Part shown: positions 16,621 to 25,870 of the stretch, piece by piece
Position numbering within the stretch: the first letter of the stretch is position 1
Layout of the letters: each line of letters opens with the position of its first letter
From: Pseudomonas sp. FEN
GTDB lineage: Bacteria > Pseudomonadota > Gammaproteobacteria > Pseudomonadales > Pseudomonadaceae
Reading direction: 5' to 3'
DNA length: 64,000 nucleotides
Assembly (NCBI RefSeq): GCF_904067045.1
Contig: NZ_CAJFDC010000013.1
Span: 372,001 to 436,000, forward strand
Notes under the pieces: model-generated
Seen by the model: the letters and a program-made list of their open reading frames with translations, nothing else
Database searches by the model: none
What the model was told of the DNA's origin: nothing
Position numbers and translations under genes: made by a program

Positions 16621-16664
16621 CTAACGTTATGACTCTTTATATAAATATAATCTAACGTTATAAC
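16621..16664 (-). promoter_or_regulatory. Paired operator-like repeat upstream of tauE-like gene
   Basis: CTAACGTTATGAC (16621-16633) and CTAACGTTATAAC (16652-16664) are near-identical direct repeats 31 bases apart, about three helical turns, each containing the palindrome TAACGTTA. Between them is AT-rich TTTATATAAATATAAT, which could hold a -10 element. They lie 55-98 bases upstream of the TauE/SafE start. The regulator is unknown. Confidence 0.6.
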
Positions 16665-16721
16665 TCATCGTGGTATGCGCGCGGTATGGAAACAACACGC
16701 CTATCGTCCAGGAACCCTGAG

Positions 16722-17117
16722 TCAGCGCCCCGGCTGCCACTGCGGATACTCGGCCATTTCCTCATACTGTAGCCACGGCACGTCATGGGATACCCAGATA
16801 TGCTGCTCGGCCACCACGCCCGGGTCCTCATCCAGGGTCGCGACCCGCACAATCACCAATGGCAACGCTGGTCTCTCGGCCATCAAATGCGAGCCGCACC
16901 GCGAACAGAAATGCCGTAGTTTGCCTGGTGAGGACTCATAGGCTGTCAGTCTTTCCTGGCCCTTGAGCCAGCGGAAATGCTCGCGCTTGACCCCGGCGGT
17001 GCTGGCAAACGCCGCCGCATGGGTTTTGCGGCAGGTATGGCAATGACAATGTCCGATCGGCATGTCGATAGAGTCGATTTCATACTCGACGGCCCCACAA
17101 GCACAGCTACCCTTCAT
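16722..17117 (-). CDS. GFA/CENP-V-family zinc protein
   Basis: 131 residues. The Cys pattern CACG (residues 5-8), HCHCHTCRK (about 28-36) and FCSRCGSHL (about 89-97) is the zinc-binding framework of glutathione-dependent formaldehyde-activating enzyme (GFA) proteins. The family is named for Gfa of Paracoccus, but most members lack shown activity and may bind other thiol adducts. It has its own start with GAGCGGGTATG upstream; the neighbour at 17198 ends 80 bases away on the same strand. Confidence 0.85.
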   Translation of the reverse strand: MKGSCACGAVEYEIDSIDMPIGHCHCHTCRKTHAAAFASTAGVKREHFRWLKGQERLTAYESSPGKLRHFCSRCGSHLMAERPALPLVIVRVATLDEDPGVVAEQHIWVSHDVPWLQYEEMAEYPQWQPGR

Positions 17118-17197
17118 ACCCGCTCCTTGACCATGAATCCGCCTGATGCAGCATCCCGACCTGCTCTTGTATCAGGCGTTAAGCTGGCCAGCAACGG

Positions 17198-17968
17198 TCA
17201 GTCCAGGCGAATGCAGCGATACGCCTCGGTCCGATAAGGAAAAGCGATGGTCTCCCTGCCACGCAAGGCCGGGTGGGTTTGAATCAATGCCTGAAGCTGC
17301 TCGGTGACCTTGGCTTTTTCCGCCACGGGCAATGCGGCAATAAAGCTGACCGACAGAAAGCGATCGATGATGACTTCCTCGGGCGTGCCCACGTGGCGGT
17401 ACTCAAAGCGGCTCAGCTCGGGTGCCGAGAAGTAGCGACCGTTGAACGGCTGGCGCCAGGCACCGCTATGAAAACGCGGAGTATCGCCCTCGTAAGGGGT
17501 AATGATCCGGGTAATGGCCGCCACCCAGTCAACCGACTCGTCACGCACGTTCCACACCAGCCCGAGCCGTCCGCCCGGCTTGAGTACCCGGTGAATCTCG
17601 GCCAGCGCCGCTTCATGGGCAAACCAGTGAAATGCCTGGGCACACAACAGCGCATCGGCAAACTGGGACTCCAGCGGTATGGCCTGCGCCGTCCCCGACA
17701 GCGCTCGGACCTCCGGCAGGCGCGCCACCAGCTCGGCACGCATCGCCTCGACCGGTTCAATGGCCGTCACCGTGGCTCCGGTCGCCGCCAACAAGCGCGT
17801 GAACTTGCCAGTGCCGGCCCCCAGGTCGATCGCCTGCCCACCCGGCACGACCCCCAGGGAGTCGCGCAGCCATGGCAACAATTCGGCGGGATAGTCAGGA
17901 CGCCCATGGGCATAGGTTTTGGCTTCAGCGCTGAAACCGACTTGTGCTGCCTTGTGAACACCCGACAT
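17198..17968 (-). CDS. Class I SAM-dependent methyltransferase
   Basis: 256 residues from ATG 17968, chosen because GGAGGT lies 8 bases upstream. Motif I is AIDLGAGTGKFTRLL (about residues 40-55); then TAIEPVEAMRAEL (acidic residue for ribose), DALLCAQAFHWFAHEAALAE and LKPGGRLGLVWNV follow, as in UbiE/TAM-like methyltransferases. The early SAEAKTYAHGRPDYPAELL is typical of trans-aconitate-like relatives. The substrate is unknown. Confidence 0.85.
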   Translation of the reverse strand: MSGVHKAAQVGFSAEAKTYAHGRPDYPAELLPWLRDSLGVVPGGQAIDLGAGTGKFTRLLAATGATVTAIEPVEAMRAELVARLPEVRALSGTAQAIPLESQFADALLCAQAFHWFAHEAALAEIHRVLKPGGRLGLVWNVRDESVDWVAAITRIITPYEGDTPRFHSGAWRQPFNGRYFSAPELSRFEYRHVGTPEEVIIDRFLSVSFIAALPVAEKAKVTEQLQALIQTHPALRGRETIAFPYRTEAYRCIRLD

Positions 17969-18012
17969 GACAATGACCTCCATGGATTGGTTAGGGCGAC
18001 TACTACCTTGCG

Positions 18013-18573
18013 TCAGTCATCCAGATCCTTGGGCGGTGCTGCCGACTTGCCGGCCTTCTCGCCCTTGGCACCTTTCGCGCCCTTCGCTGGCTTGGCTTCC
18101 GGTACCGCGGGCGGCGTGGGCGCGACGGCGGCTTTTTCCGAGGCTGGCAAGGCATCGACCGCACTGAACACATCCTTGAGCGCAATCGGCCCCTCGTGTT
18201 CGAGGATCTTCTGCTCTCCGTCCTTGCCCACCAGGATCACCGTGGACTTGCCCTCCGGCGTGACCCCCAGCTTGAGCCCGCGAATCAACGCCATGGTGGT
18301 CGGCTGTTCCATCCATTTACCCGCACGCTTGCCGACAGTCTGCGCCACTTCGTAGAGCACCAGTTGACGCTCGTCGACCTCCTTCCTGTTGGCGGGGTCG
18401 TCGATCGCCTTCTTCAGGCTGACCAGCGTGGGATCCGCCGTACTCGGCGCAATCACGATCAACGGGCGGTTTTTCCCCAGATCCTGGGCCAGCGGAGACG
18501 CCTCATCGGCCGCCCATACGGGACTTGCAGCAACGACGGACAGTACAGCGAGGGTCAATGACCGGATCAACAT
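18013..18573 (-). CDS. DUF4174 periplasmic protein
   Basis: 186 residues from ATG 18573, with GAAGGAGGT ideally placed. A signal peptide (LTLAVLSVVAASPVWA, cleavage after residue 21) precedes a DUF4174 domain (about residues 25-135; NRPLIVIAPSTADPTLVSLK, GVTPEGKSTVILVGKDGE). This domain is thioredoxin-like without catalytic Cys. The tail from about 140 is low-complexity Ala/Lys/Pro (AKGAKGAKGEKAGKSAAPPK) and likely flexible. Function is unknown. Confidence 0.8.
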   Translation of the reverse strand: MLIRSLTLAVLSVVAASPVWAADEASPLAQDLGKNRPLIVIAPSTADPTLVSLKKAIDDPANRKEVDERQLVLYEVAQTVGKRAGKWMEQPTTMALIRGLKLGVTPEGKSTVILVGKDGEQKILEHEGPIALKDVFSAVDALPASEKAAVAPTPPAVPEAKPAKGAKGAKGEKAGKSAAPPKDLDD

Positions 18574-18642
18574 ACACACCTCCTTCGGATATCCATGGGC
18601 TAATGATTGCGCATCGTAGGAAAAGGTCCACAAGCAACGCAG

Positions 18643-19545
18643 TTATTTTTCAAAATTCAAGTAACTTGATCTTTCCTCGAGCAAGACGTCGAACAACGCC
18701 TGGGCTGCCGCCGACAGTTCATGGCCGGGTTTGGTCAGTACGCCGATGGCCCGTTCGACCACTGGGTCACACAGGGTGATACAGCGCGCGCCGAGCTCGC
18801 GCATTTGCCCGACACACAACGCCGGCACCGCGCTGACCCCCAACCCACTGGCAACCATCCGCCCTACCGTTGCCAGTTGATGACTCTCGAACTCCACCGG
18901 CAAGCTCATGCCCCGGGCCCGCAGATGCTCCTCCAACATGACCCGCACCGTGGACGGGCGCTGCAAGGTGATGAAGGGTTGCGTCAACAAGGTGGGCCAA
19001 TCGATCCGGGCCTGGTCAATCCAGGGCGAATCCGCCGGCACCACGGCGACGAATCGGTCGATATACAACGGCGTGAAAGCCAGCGACGAGCCCTGCTGCG
19101 GTTCGAAGGCCACGCCCAGTTCCACCTGGCCGTCGCGCACCATCTCCAGGACCTGCTCGTTGATCACATCGTTGACCGTGACATTGACCTGGGGATAGCG
19201 TGCACGGAAGGTCTTGAGGATCGACGGCAGCAGGTTGCCGGCGAACGACGGCATGGCCGCCAGGGTCACACGGCCACGCTGCAGGGTGAAACGCTGGCGC
19301 AGTTCGTCCTCGGCATTGTCCCAATCGGCGATCAGGCGTCGGGCCAGGGGCACCAGGACCTCGCCTTCCGGGGTCAGGGCGACATTGCGGGTGTTGCGAC
19401 TGAACAGCCGCCCGCCCAAGCCTTCCTCCAGGGCCTTGATCGTCAGGCTCAGCGCCGATTGCGACAAATAGAGACGCTCGCCCGCCACGGCAAAGCTCAG
19501 GCTCTGGGCAACGGCAAGAAAGGCCCTAAGCTGTTTAACGGTCAT
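18643..19545 (-). CDS. LysR-family regulator, probably of scoAB-thiolase
   Basis: 300 residues from ATG 19545 (MTVKQLRAFLAVAQ). The helix-turn-helix is at about 15-40 (FAVAGERLYLSQSALSLTIK); the effector domain follows at about 90-295. It is divergent from the CoA-transferase operon with 141 bases between starts, the classic arrangement for a LysR activator of an adjacent catabolic operon. Its inducer is probably acetoacetate, 3-hydroxybutyrate or a CoA ester, which is an inference from the neighbours. Confidence 0.85.
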   Translation of the reverse strand: MTVKQLRAFLAVAQSLSFAVAGERLYLSQSALSLTIKALEEGLGGRLFSRNTRNVALTPEGEVLVPLARRLIADWDNAEDELRQRFTLQRGRVTLAAMPSFAGNLLPSILKTFRARYPQVNVTVNDVINEQVLEMVRDGQVELGVAFEPQQGSSLAFTPLYIDRFVAVVPADSPWIDQARIDWPTLLTQPFITLQRPSTVRVMLEEHLRARGMSLPVEFESHQLATVGRMVASGLGVSAVPALCVGQMRELGARCITLCDPVVERAIGVLTKPGHELSAAAQALFDVLLEERSSYLNFEK

Positions 19546-19686
19546 GGACAAGATCTCTACTGGGGAAAAGGTCACTCTTGAGCTTTATCAATCAATCGCC
19601 CCTAAAAATCAACTTAACAAATATATCTTCTGGAGCAACACTCACTTCCAACGGCGAGTCCGACAAACAACAAGAGGATGGTGCAT

Positions 19687-20385
19687 ATGGCAGGTTTCGA
19701 TAAACGCGTGTCTTCCTATGAAGAAGCCCTGGCCGGGCTCGAGGATGGCATGACGGTTCTCAGCGGTGGCTTCGGCCTGTGCGGTATCCCCGAGAACCTG
19801 ATCGCCGAGATCAAGCGCAAGGGCACCCGCGACCTGACCGTGGTCTCCAACAACTGCGGCGTCGATGGCTTCGGCCTCGGGGTGCTGCTGGAAGACCGGC
19901 AGATCCGCAAGGTAGTCGCCTCCTATGTCGGCGAAAACGCGCTCTTCGAAAAGCAATTGCTCAGCGGCGAAATCGAGGTGGTGCTGACCCCGCAAGGCAC
20001 CCTGGCCGAAAAAATGCGCGCCGGCGGTGCCGGTATCCCGGCCTTCTTCACCGCCACCGGAGTCGGCACCCCGGTCGCCGACGGCAAGGAAACCCGTGAA
20101 TTCAACGGTCGTCCGTACCTGATGGAAGAGTCCATCACCGGCGACTTCGCCATTGTCAAAGGCTGGAAAGCCGATCACTTCGGCAACGTCATCTACCGCC
20201 ACACCGCGCAGAACTTCAACCCGCTGGCCGCCACCGCCGGCAGGATCACCGTGGTCGAAGTCGAGGAAATCGTCGAACCTGGCGAGTTGGAGCCATCGCA
20301 GATCCACACCCCGGGCATCTACGTCGACCGGGTTATCTGTGGCACGTTCGAGAAGCGCATCGAACAGCGCACCGTGCGCAAGTGA
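19687..20385 (+). CDS. scoA: 3-oxoacid CoA-transferase subunit A
   Basis: 232 residues from ATG 19687 (AAGAGG nine bases upstream; the in-frame ATG at 19678 sits on the ribosome site). [13 protein letters not shown] near residue 25 is the coenzyme-A binding loop, and [20 protein letters not shown] and [20 protein letters not shown] are standard for the alpha subunit of succinyl-CoA:3-ketoacid CoA-transferase. With the next gene it moves CoA from succinyl-CoA to acetoacetate. First gene of a three-gene operon divergent from a LysR gene. Confidence 0.93.
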   Translation: MAGFDKRVSSYEEALAGLEDGMTVLSGGFGLCGIPENLIAEIKRKGTRDLTVVSNNCGVDGFGLGVLLEDRQIRKVVASYVGENALFEKQLLSGEIEVVLTPQGTLAEKMRAGGAGIPAFFTATGVGTPVADGKETREFNGRPYLMEESITGDFAIVKGWKADHFGNVIYRHTAQNFNPLAATAGRITVVEVEEIVEPGELEPSQIHTPGIYVDRVICGTFEKRIEQRTVRK

Positions 20386-20422
20386 TCGTCGGCCCTTCCC
20401 TCGACTAACGGAGAACAAGAAC

Positions 20423-21082
20423 ATGGCACTTTCCCGCGAACAAATGGCCCAGCGCGTCGCCCGCGAAATGCAGGACGGCTACTACGTGAACCTGGGCATC
20501 GGCATTCCGACCCTGGTCGCCAACTACATCCCCGCCGGCATGGAAGTCATGCTGCAATCGGAAAACGGCCTGCTCGGCATGGGCGCCTTTCCCACTGAAG
20601 ACGAAGTCGATGCCGACATGATCAACGCCGGCAAGCAGACCGTCACCGCCCGAATCGGCGCTTCGATCTTTTCCTCCGCCGAGTCTTTCGCGATGATTCG
20701 CGGCGGCCATATCGACCTCACGGTGCTCGGTGCCTTTGAAGTCGACGTAGAGGGCAACATCGCCTCCTGGATGATCCCCGGCAAGCTGGTCAAGGGCATG
20801 GGTGGCGCCATGGACCTGGTGGCCGGCGCGGAAAACATCATCGTCACCATGACCCATGCGTCCAAGGACGGCGAGTCGAAACTGCTGTCGCGTTGCAGTC
20901 TGCCGCTGACCGGTGCGCACTGCATCAAACGCGTGTTGACCGACCTCGCCTACCTGGAAATCGAAAACGGCGCGTTCATTCTCAAGGAACGTGCGCCCGG
21001 TGTCAGCGTCGAGGAGATTGTCAGCAAGACCGCGGGTAAACTGATCGTCCCCGACCACGTGCCTGAAATGCAATTTTCCTGA
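20423..21082 (+). CDS. scoB: 3-oxoacid CoA-transferase subunit B
   Basis: 219 residues from ATG 20423 (GGAGAACAAGAAC upstream), although the frame is open further upstream inside sco[19 protein letters not shown] and the SENGLLGMG motif carry the catalytic Glu that forms the CoA thioester. [18 protein letters not shown] is also family-typical. It pairs with ScoA 37 bases upstream, and the thiolase gene begins 14 bases downstream, so acetoacetyl-CoA is handed to thiolase. Confidence 0.93.
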   Translation: MALSREQMAQRVAREMQDGYYVNLGIGIPTLVANYIPAGMEVMLQSENGLLGMGAFPTEDEVDADMINAGKQTVTARIGASIFSSAESFAMIRGGHIDLTVLGAFEVDVEGNIASWMIPGKLVKGMGGAMDLVAGAENIIVTMTHASKDGESKLLSRCSLPLTGAHCIKRVLTDLAYLEIENGAFILKERAPGVSVEEIVSKTAGKLIVPDHVPEMQFS

Positions 21083-21096
21083 TGAGGAATGAAGCG

Positions 21097-22275
21097 ATGC
21101 AAGATGTAGTGATTGTGGCCGCCACCCGCACGGCGGTGGGCAGCTTCCAGGGTTCGCTGGCGACTATCTCCGCCGTCGACCTCGGTGCGGCGGTGATTCG
21201 CCAACTGCTGAGTCAGACCGGCCTGGATGGCACCCAGGTCGATGAAGTGATCATGGGCCAGGTGCTCACCGCCGGTGCCGGGCAGAACCCCGCGCGCCAG
21301 TCCGCGATCAAGGCCGGCCTGCCTCACGCGGTACCGGCCATGACCCTGAACAAGGTCTGCGGTTCGGGTCTCAAGGCTCTGCACCTGGCCACCCAGGCGA
21401 TTCGCTGCGGCGATGCCGAGGTGATCATCGCCGGCGGCCAGGAGAACATGAGCCTGTCCAATTACGTGATACCCGGTGCTCGAACCGGCCTGCGCATGGG
21501 CCACAGCCAGATCGTCGACACCATGATCAGCGACGGCCTGTGGGATGCGTTCAACGATTACCACATGGGCATCACCGCCGAGAACCTGGCAGCCAAGTAC
21601 GACATCAGCCGTGAAGCCCAGGATGCCTTCGCCGCCGCTTCCCAGCAGAAAGCCGTCGCGGCCATTGAAGCCGGGCGTTTCGTCGATGAGATCACCCCGA
21701 TCCTGATTCCCCAGCGCAAGGGCGACCCGGTGGCCTTCGCTACCGACGAACAACCGCGCGCCGGGACTACTGCGGAGTCGCTGGGCAAGCTCAAGCCGGC
21801 CTTCAAGAAAGACGGCACGGTCACCGCGGGCAATGCCTCGTCGCTGAACGACGGTGCCGCCGCCGTGATTCTGATGAGCGCCGCCAAGGCCAAGGCTCTC
21901 GGCCTGCCGGTGCTGGCGAAGATCGCCGCCTATGCCAACGCGGGCGTCGACCCGGCGCTCATGGGCATCGGCCCGGTCAGCGCCACCCGTCGCTGCCTGG
22001 ACAAGGCCGGTTGGTCCATCGACCAGTTGGACCTGATCGAAGCCAACGAAGCCTTTGCTGCTCAGTCCTTGTCGGTGGGCAAGGAACTGGGGTGGGACGC
22101 GACCAAGGTCAACGTCAATGGCGGCGCGATTGCCCTGGGGCACCCGATCGGCGCGTCGGGCTGCCGGGTGCTGGTGACGCTGCTGCATGAAATGCTCAAG
22201 CGCGATGCAAAAAAAGGTCTGGCGACCTTGTGCATCGGTGGCGGCCAAGGCGTGGCGCTGGCGATCGAGCGCTAG
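21097..22275 (+). CDS. atoB: Acetyl-CoA C-acetyltransferase (thiolase II)
   Basis: 392 residues from ATG 21097 (GAGGAATGAAGCG upstream). Cys88 in [12 protein letters not shown] is the acylated Cys; [25 protein letters not shown] and CIGGGQGVA supply the other catalytic residues (His and Cys). It cleaves acetoacetyl-CoA to two acetyl-CoA, or the reverse. As third gene after scoAB it completes acetoacetate use. The name atoB is by function. Confidence 0.92.
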   Translation: MQDVVIVAATRTAVGSFQGSLATISAVDLGAAVIRQLLSQTGLDGTQVDEVIMGQVLTAGAGQNPARQSAIKAGLPHAVPAMTLNKVCGSGLKALHLATQAIRCGDAEVIIAGGQENMSLSNYVIPGARTGLRMGHSQIVDTMISDGLWDAFNDYHMGITAENLAAKYDISREAQDAFAAASQQKAVAAIEAGRFVDEITPILIPQRKGDPVAFATDEQPRAGTTAESLGKLKPAFKKDGTVTAGNASSLNDGAAAVILMSAAKAKALGLPVLAKIAAYANAGVDPALMGIGPVSATRRCLDKAGWSIDQLDLIEANEAFAAQSLSVGKELGWDATKVNVNGGAIALGHPIGASGCRVLVTLLHEMLKRDAKKGLATLCIGGGQGVALAIER

Positions 22276-22643
22276 CCCCCGACAAAGCCGATGATGGCGG
22301 TGAATCTTACATCGCCATCGTCGGCAAGCCGGCCACAATCTCTGTGCCGAACCGAAAGTCTGCATGCAACCGGAAACCTGTGGGAGCGGCGCTTGTCGGA
22401 TCGCCGCACCGCCGCGAAGCTTTTGGCGGTCTCAAGGGCCTCTTCGCGGCGGTCCGGCGCTCCGGTAAATCCGGCTCCCACAAGGATCTGCGCCGAACAC
22501 AAAATTTGCGTAAGACAACAGTCCTGTGGGAGCACACTGCTGTTGCAACATATCCCACAGGCTTCATAGCATTGTCCGGCACGGCCAGGTAACAATCCTG
22601 CTGCTATCCTCGATCTCTACCCCGTAGAAATCGAGCCGCCAGC
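22276..22643. repeat. Gap with two REP-like inverted elements
   Basis: 22377-22485 begins CCTGTGGGAGC and ends GGCTCCCACAAGG, with imperfect inner complementarity around GCCGCGAAG/CTTCGCGGC, the usual pattern of Pseudomonas intergenic repeats. 22523-22530 and 22554-22561 (CCTGTGGG/CCCACAGG) form a second hairpin. They probably end or stabilise the thiolase mRNA. No gene is present. Confidence 0.75.
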
Positions 22644-23402
22644 ATGATCCTTGTCCTGCTCCCCCACTCCGACTACGACCCCACCGAAAGCAGCGTGCCC
22701 TGGCAGGCCATGCGCCGGGCCGGGATTGAGGTGCGCTTTGCCACTCCGCTGGGCGCCCCGGCCTACGCCGACCCGCGCCTGGTGGAGCACGGTTTCGGCC
22801 TGCTGAACGCCATGCTGATGACCCGCGACAGTGACCTGCAAAGCTACAACGCGATGATCGCCGACGAGCATTTTCGCCAACCGCTGGCCTATGCCGATGT
22901 CGACCCCGAACAGTTCGAAGGCTTACTGGTGCCCGGCGGGCATGCCGAGGGCATGCGCAGTCTGCTGGAGTCGGACGCGGCCAAGCACATCGTCCTGCAC
23001 TTCTTCAAAACCGACAAACCGGTTGCCTCGGTGTGCCACGGACCGTTGCTGCTGGCCCGCACCCTCGACCCCGACAGCGGACGTTCGGTGCTCCACGGGC
23101 GCAAGGTCACCGCGCTACTGTCCACCACCATGGAACTGGCCGCCTGGCTGATCACCGCGCCATGGCTCGGACGTTATTACCGGACCTATCCGCAAACCGT
23201 CGAGTCCGAGATCAAGGCCGCGCTGGCCAGTCCAAAGGACTTTTCCCAGGGCCCGCCAGCACTGCTGCGCGACTCCGCCGCCAAGCCGAACCGTGGCTTC
23301 GTGGTCCGCGACGGCAACCTGCTGACCGCGCGCTGGCCGGGGGATTGCCATCGCCTGGCCGCCGAGTGGGTCAAGCTGCTGAGACCCGCACAAGCCGCGT
23401 AG
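22644..23402 (+). CDS. DJ-1/PfpI-family type 1 glutamine amidotransferase-like protein
   Basis: 252 residues. The nucleophile Cys lies in PVASVCHGPLLLARTLDP after a hydrophobic strand; FEGLLVPGGHAEGMRSLLES supplies the Glu/Gly loop; KVTALLSTTMELAAWLIT follows. This is the DJ-1/PfpI fold; members act as glyoxalase III, deglycase, chaperone or hydrolase-like proteins. The C-terminal extension (after about 190) has NRGFVVRDGNLLTARWPGDC. It lies alone between the two ketone-body operons on the same strand, after a REP element, so it is likely a separate unit. Confidence 0.85.
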   Translation: MILVLLPHSDYDPTESSVPWQAMRRAGIEVRFATPLGAPAYADPRLVEHGFGLLNAMLMTRDSDLQSYNAMIADEHFRQPLAYADVDPEQFEGLLVPGGHAEGMRSLLESDAAKHIVLHFFKTDKPVASVCHGPLLLARTLDPDSGRSVLHGRKVTALLSTTMELAAWLITAPWLGRYYRTYPQTVESEIKAALASPKDFSQGPPALLRDSAAKPNRGFVVRDGNLLTARWPGDCHRLAAEWVKLLRPAQAA

Positions 23403-23489
23403 AAGCCGATTGGCCGACGCTGACTGTCACCTCAAGCCTGCCTGGTTGCAGAACAACGATGGATGAAACGAAGGTTATAGCTGAATCCA

Positions 23490-24512
23490 TCAGGGCTGCG
23501 CTGATCCTTGCGCCCCGCGCGAACGAAAACTCCCGGGGCTCTCTCCCGTCCACTGTTTGAAGGCACGGTGAAAGGCGCTGGGCTCGCGAAAACCGACTTC
23601 CTGGGCAATATCGGCAATGCTCATGCCGGTGCTGCGCAAACGCTCGAAGGCGATGGCCCGACGCACCTCGTCCTTGATTTCCTGATAGGAAAAGCCCTCG
23701 CGCTGCAACGCCCGACGCAGGCTGGCCTGGTGGATATCGAACTCCACCGCCAGTTGCTCCAGGGTCGGCCAATGGTCATAACCACAAGCACGCAAGCGCT
23801 GGTGCACCCGGGCGCTGAAGCCCTCGCGATTGCGAAAACGGATAAACACCGATTGCGGCGCGTCACGCAGGAAGGTGTAGAGCGACTTGCGATCCTGCAA
23901 CACCGGCAAGCGCAGATATTCGCGCTCGAATTCGATCTCGGTCACCGCCGCATCGAACTCCACGTAGGCCCCCCACAATAGATGCTCGTCGCCATGGGGC
24001 GGGCGGGCATGGGCGAACCGGGCGCGGCTGATGGGAATGCGCCGCCCCGCCAGCCAGCACATCAAACCGACGATCAAGATCAGGAAAGTCTCGGTGATGA
24101 CCGCTTGCAGGTAAGGGTCCGGGGTCTGGGTACGCATCACTACCACCACCCGCTTACCGCGGACCTGTAGCTGGGCATCGATATCACGCAGGAACAGGGC
24201 GAAATATTCCAGCGACAGGCCCAGGGCCTTACCCACGGTCGGCGCCTGGATCAGCCCCCGGCAGATCAGGGCGAAGCTGCCAATGGGCATGCCATGGGAG
24301 TCGAAACCGAAGAACTCATCACCCAGCTCGCGAATCACCGTCAGCCAGAGTTGCGCCAATAGCCTGGGCGCAACCCGCTCGCCCAGTTCATCCAGGGAAC
24401 GCTCGGCAAAGCCCGCGGCCTGCAACAGTTCGGCAATGCGCTGCGGCCGGTCGAGAAAACGCACCAGCAGGGCTTTGATGAAATAGGACGACACCGAATG
24501 TTTTTCTTTCAT
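23490..24512 (-). CDS. AraC-family regulator (arabinose-binding-like N-terminus)
   Basis: 340 residues. The N-terminal domain (about 20-200) is the PF12625 type seen in OruR/ArgR-like AraC proteins (FGFDSHGMPIGSFALICRGL). The C-terminal AraC domain (about 235-335) has two helix-turn-helices: IHQASLRRALQREGFSYQEI and STGMSIADIAQEVGFREPSA with FHRAFKQWTGESPGSFR. It is divergent from the thiolase/3-hydroxyacyl-CoA dehydrogenase operon with 163 bases between starts, so it is the likely activator. Confidence 0.88.
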   Translation of the reverse strand: MKEKHSVSSYFIKALLVRFLDRPQRIAELLQAAGFAERSLDELGERVAPRLLAQLWLTVIRELGDEFFGFDSHGMPIGSFALICRGLIQAPTVGKALGLSLEYFALFLRDIDAQLQVRGKRVVVVMRTQTPDPYLQAVITETFLILIVGLMCWLAGRRIPISRARFAHARPPHGDEHLLWGAYVEFDAAVTEIEFEREYLRLPVLQDRKSLYTFLRDAPQSVFIRFRNREGFSARVHQRLRACGYDHWPTLEQLAVEFDIHQASLRRALQREGFSYQEIKDEVRRAIAFERLRSTGMSIADIAQEVGFREPSAFHRAFKQWTGESPGSFRSRGAQGSAQP

Positions 24513-24675
24513 GAATCCCGGGCTGCGTATGGCAAAAAATCACAGGTTTACTGAGCAGTTTCGGCATAGGCCGAGTGCATGAGCAGTCCTAGACTTACCT
24601 CATCGGATGCACTGCCCAGCTCGCGCCTGACAAGATCATTCGAGCTGATCCACCACAATAATCAGGACTGCCCCC

Positions 24676-25857
24676 ATGTCAAAGCCCGAAGTGTATATCG
24701 TCAGCGCCGCCCGTACCGCCATCGGCACTTTCGGCGGTTCGCTGAAAGACGTTCCCTTGAGCGAACTGGCCACCACCGCCGTCAAGGCCGCCCTGCAACG
24801 CAGCGACCTGGACCCGGCACGGGTCGGCCATGTGGTGATGGGCAACGTGATTCCCACCGACACCCAGGACGCCTATCTGTCGCGGGTTGCCGCCATCAAC
24901 GCCGGCATTCCCAAGGAAACCCCGGCCTTCAATGTCAACCGCCTCTGCGGTTCGGGCTTGCAGGCGATTGTCTCGGCGGCGCAGACCCTGTTGCTGGGCG
25001 ACGCCGATATCGCCATCGGCGCCGGTGCCGAATCCATGAGCCGTGGCCCCTATCTGCTGCCCTCGGCCCGCTGGGGCGCACGCATGGGCAATGTCCAGGC
25101 CATCGACTACATGCTGGGCATTCTCCATGACCCGTTCCATGGGATCCACATGGGCATCACCGCCGAGAATATTGCCGAGCGCAACGGCATTACCCGGCAG
25201 ATGCAAGATGCCTTGGCCCAGGAAGAACAAGTGCGCGCCAGCCGCGCCATCGAGGAAGGCCGTTTCACCTCGCAGATCGTCCCGGTGGAGGTGCGCAGCC
25301 GCAAGGGCACGCAGTTGTTCAGCGTTGACGAGCACCCCAGGGCCACTTCGCTGGAACAGCTAGGACAAATGCGTACCGCCTTCAAGAAGGACGGCACCGT
25401 CACCGCCGGCAACGCCTCGGGGCTGAATGACGGCGCCGCCGCCCTGTTACTGGCCACCGGCGCGGCGGTCCAGGCCGACGGCCTGAAGCCCCTGGCCCGC
25501 CTGGTGGCCTACGCCCACGCCGGGGTCGAACCGGAACTGATGGGCCTCGGCCCGATCCCCGCCACGCGCCTGGCGCTCAAGCGTGCCGGCCTGACGGTGG
25601 CCGACCTGGACGTGATCGAGGCCAACGTCGCCTTCGCCGCCCAGGCCTGCGCCGTCAGCCAGGAGTTGGACCTCGATCCGGCCAAGGTCAACCCCAACGG
25701 CTCCGGGATCGCCCTGGGCCATCCGGTGGGGGCCACCGGCGCGATCATCGCCACCAAACTGATTCACGAACTGCACCGCACCGGCGGCCGCTACGGCCTG
25801 GCGACCATGTGCATCGGCGGCGGACAAGGCATCGCCGTTATCTTCGAACGGGTTTAA
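24676..25857 (+). CDS. Acetyl-CoA acyltransferase (thiolase), variant NVAF motif
   Basis: 393 residues. Cys91 in [32 protein letters not shown] (catalytic His) and [14 protein letters not shown] (second Cys) are in place. However, the normally invariant NEAF motif reads NVAF ([12 protein letters not shown]), whereas the thiolase at 21097 in this window has NEAF. The Asn is kept, but the neighbouring Glu is Val, which may reduce activity. It is first in an operon with 3-hydroxyacyl-CoA dehydrogenase, 13 bases away, and would cleave short 3-ketoacyl-CoA. Confidence 0.9.
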   Translation: MSKPEVYIVSAARTAIGTFGGSLKDVPLSELATTAVKAALQRSDLDPARVGHVVMGNVIPTDTQDAYLSRVAAINAGIPKETPAFNVNRLCGSGLQAIVSAAQTLLLGDADIAIGAGAESMSRGPYLLPSARWGARMGNVQAIDYMLGILHDPFHGIHMGITAENIAERNGITRQMQDALAQEEQVRASRAIEEGRFTSQIVPVEVRSRKGTQLFSVDEHPRATSLEQLGQMRTAFKKDGTVTAGNASGLNDGAAALLLATGAAVQADGLKPLARLVAYAHAGVEPELMGLGPIPATRLALKRAGLTVADLDVIEANVAFAAQACAVSQELDLDPAKVNPNGSGIALGHPVGATGAIIATKLIHELHRTGGRYGLATMCIGGGQGIAVIFERV

Positions 25858-25870
25858 GGACAGTAAAAAT

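Noticed and set aside
20950..22365. 471-codon minus-strand frame over the thiolase
   Set aside because: Antisense shadow of atoB and the end of scoB.
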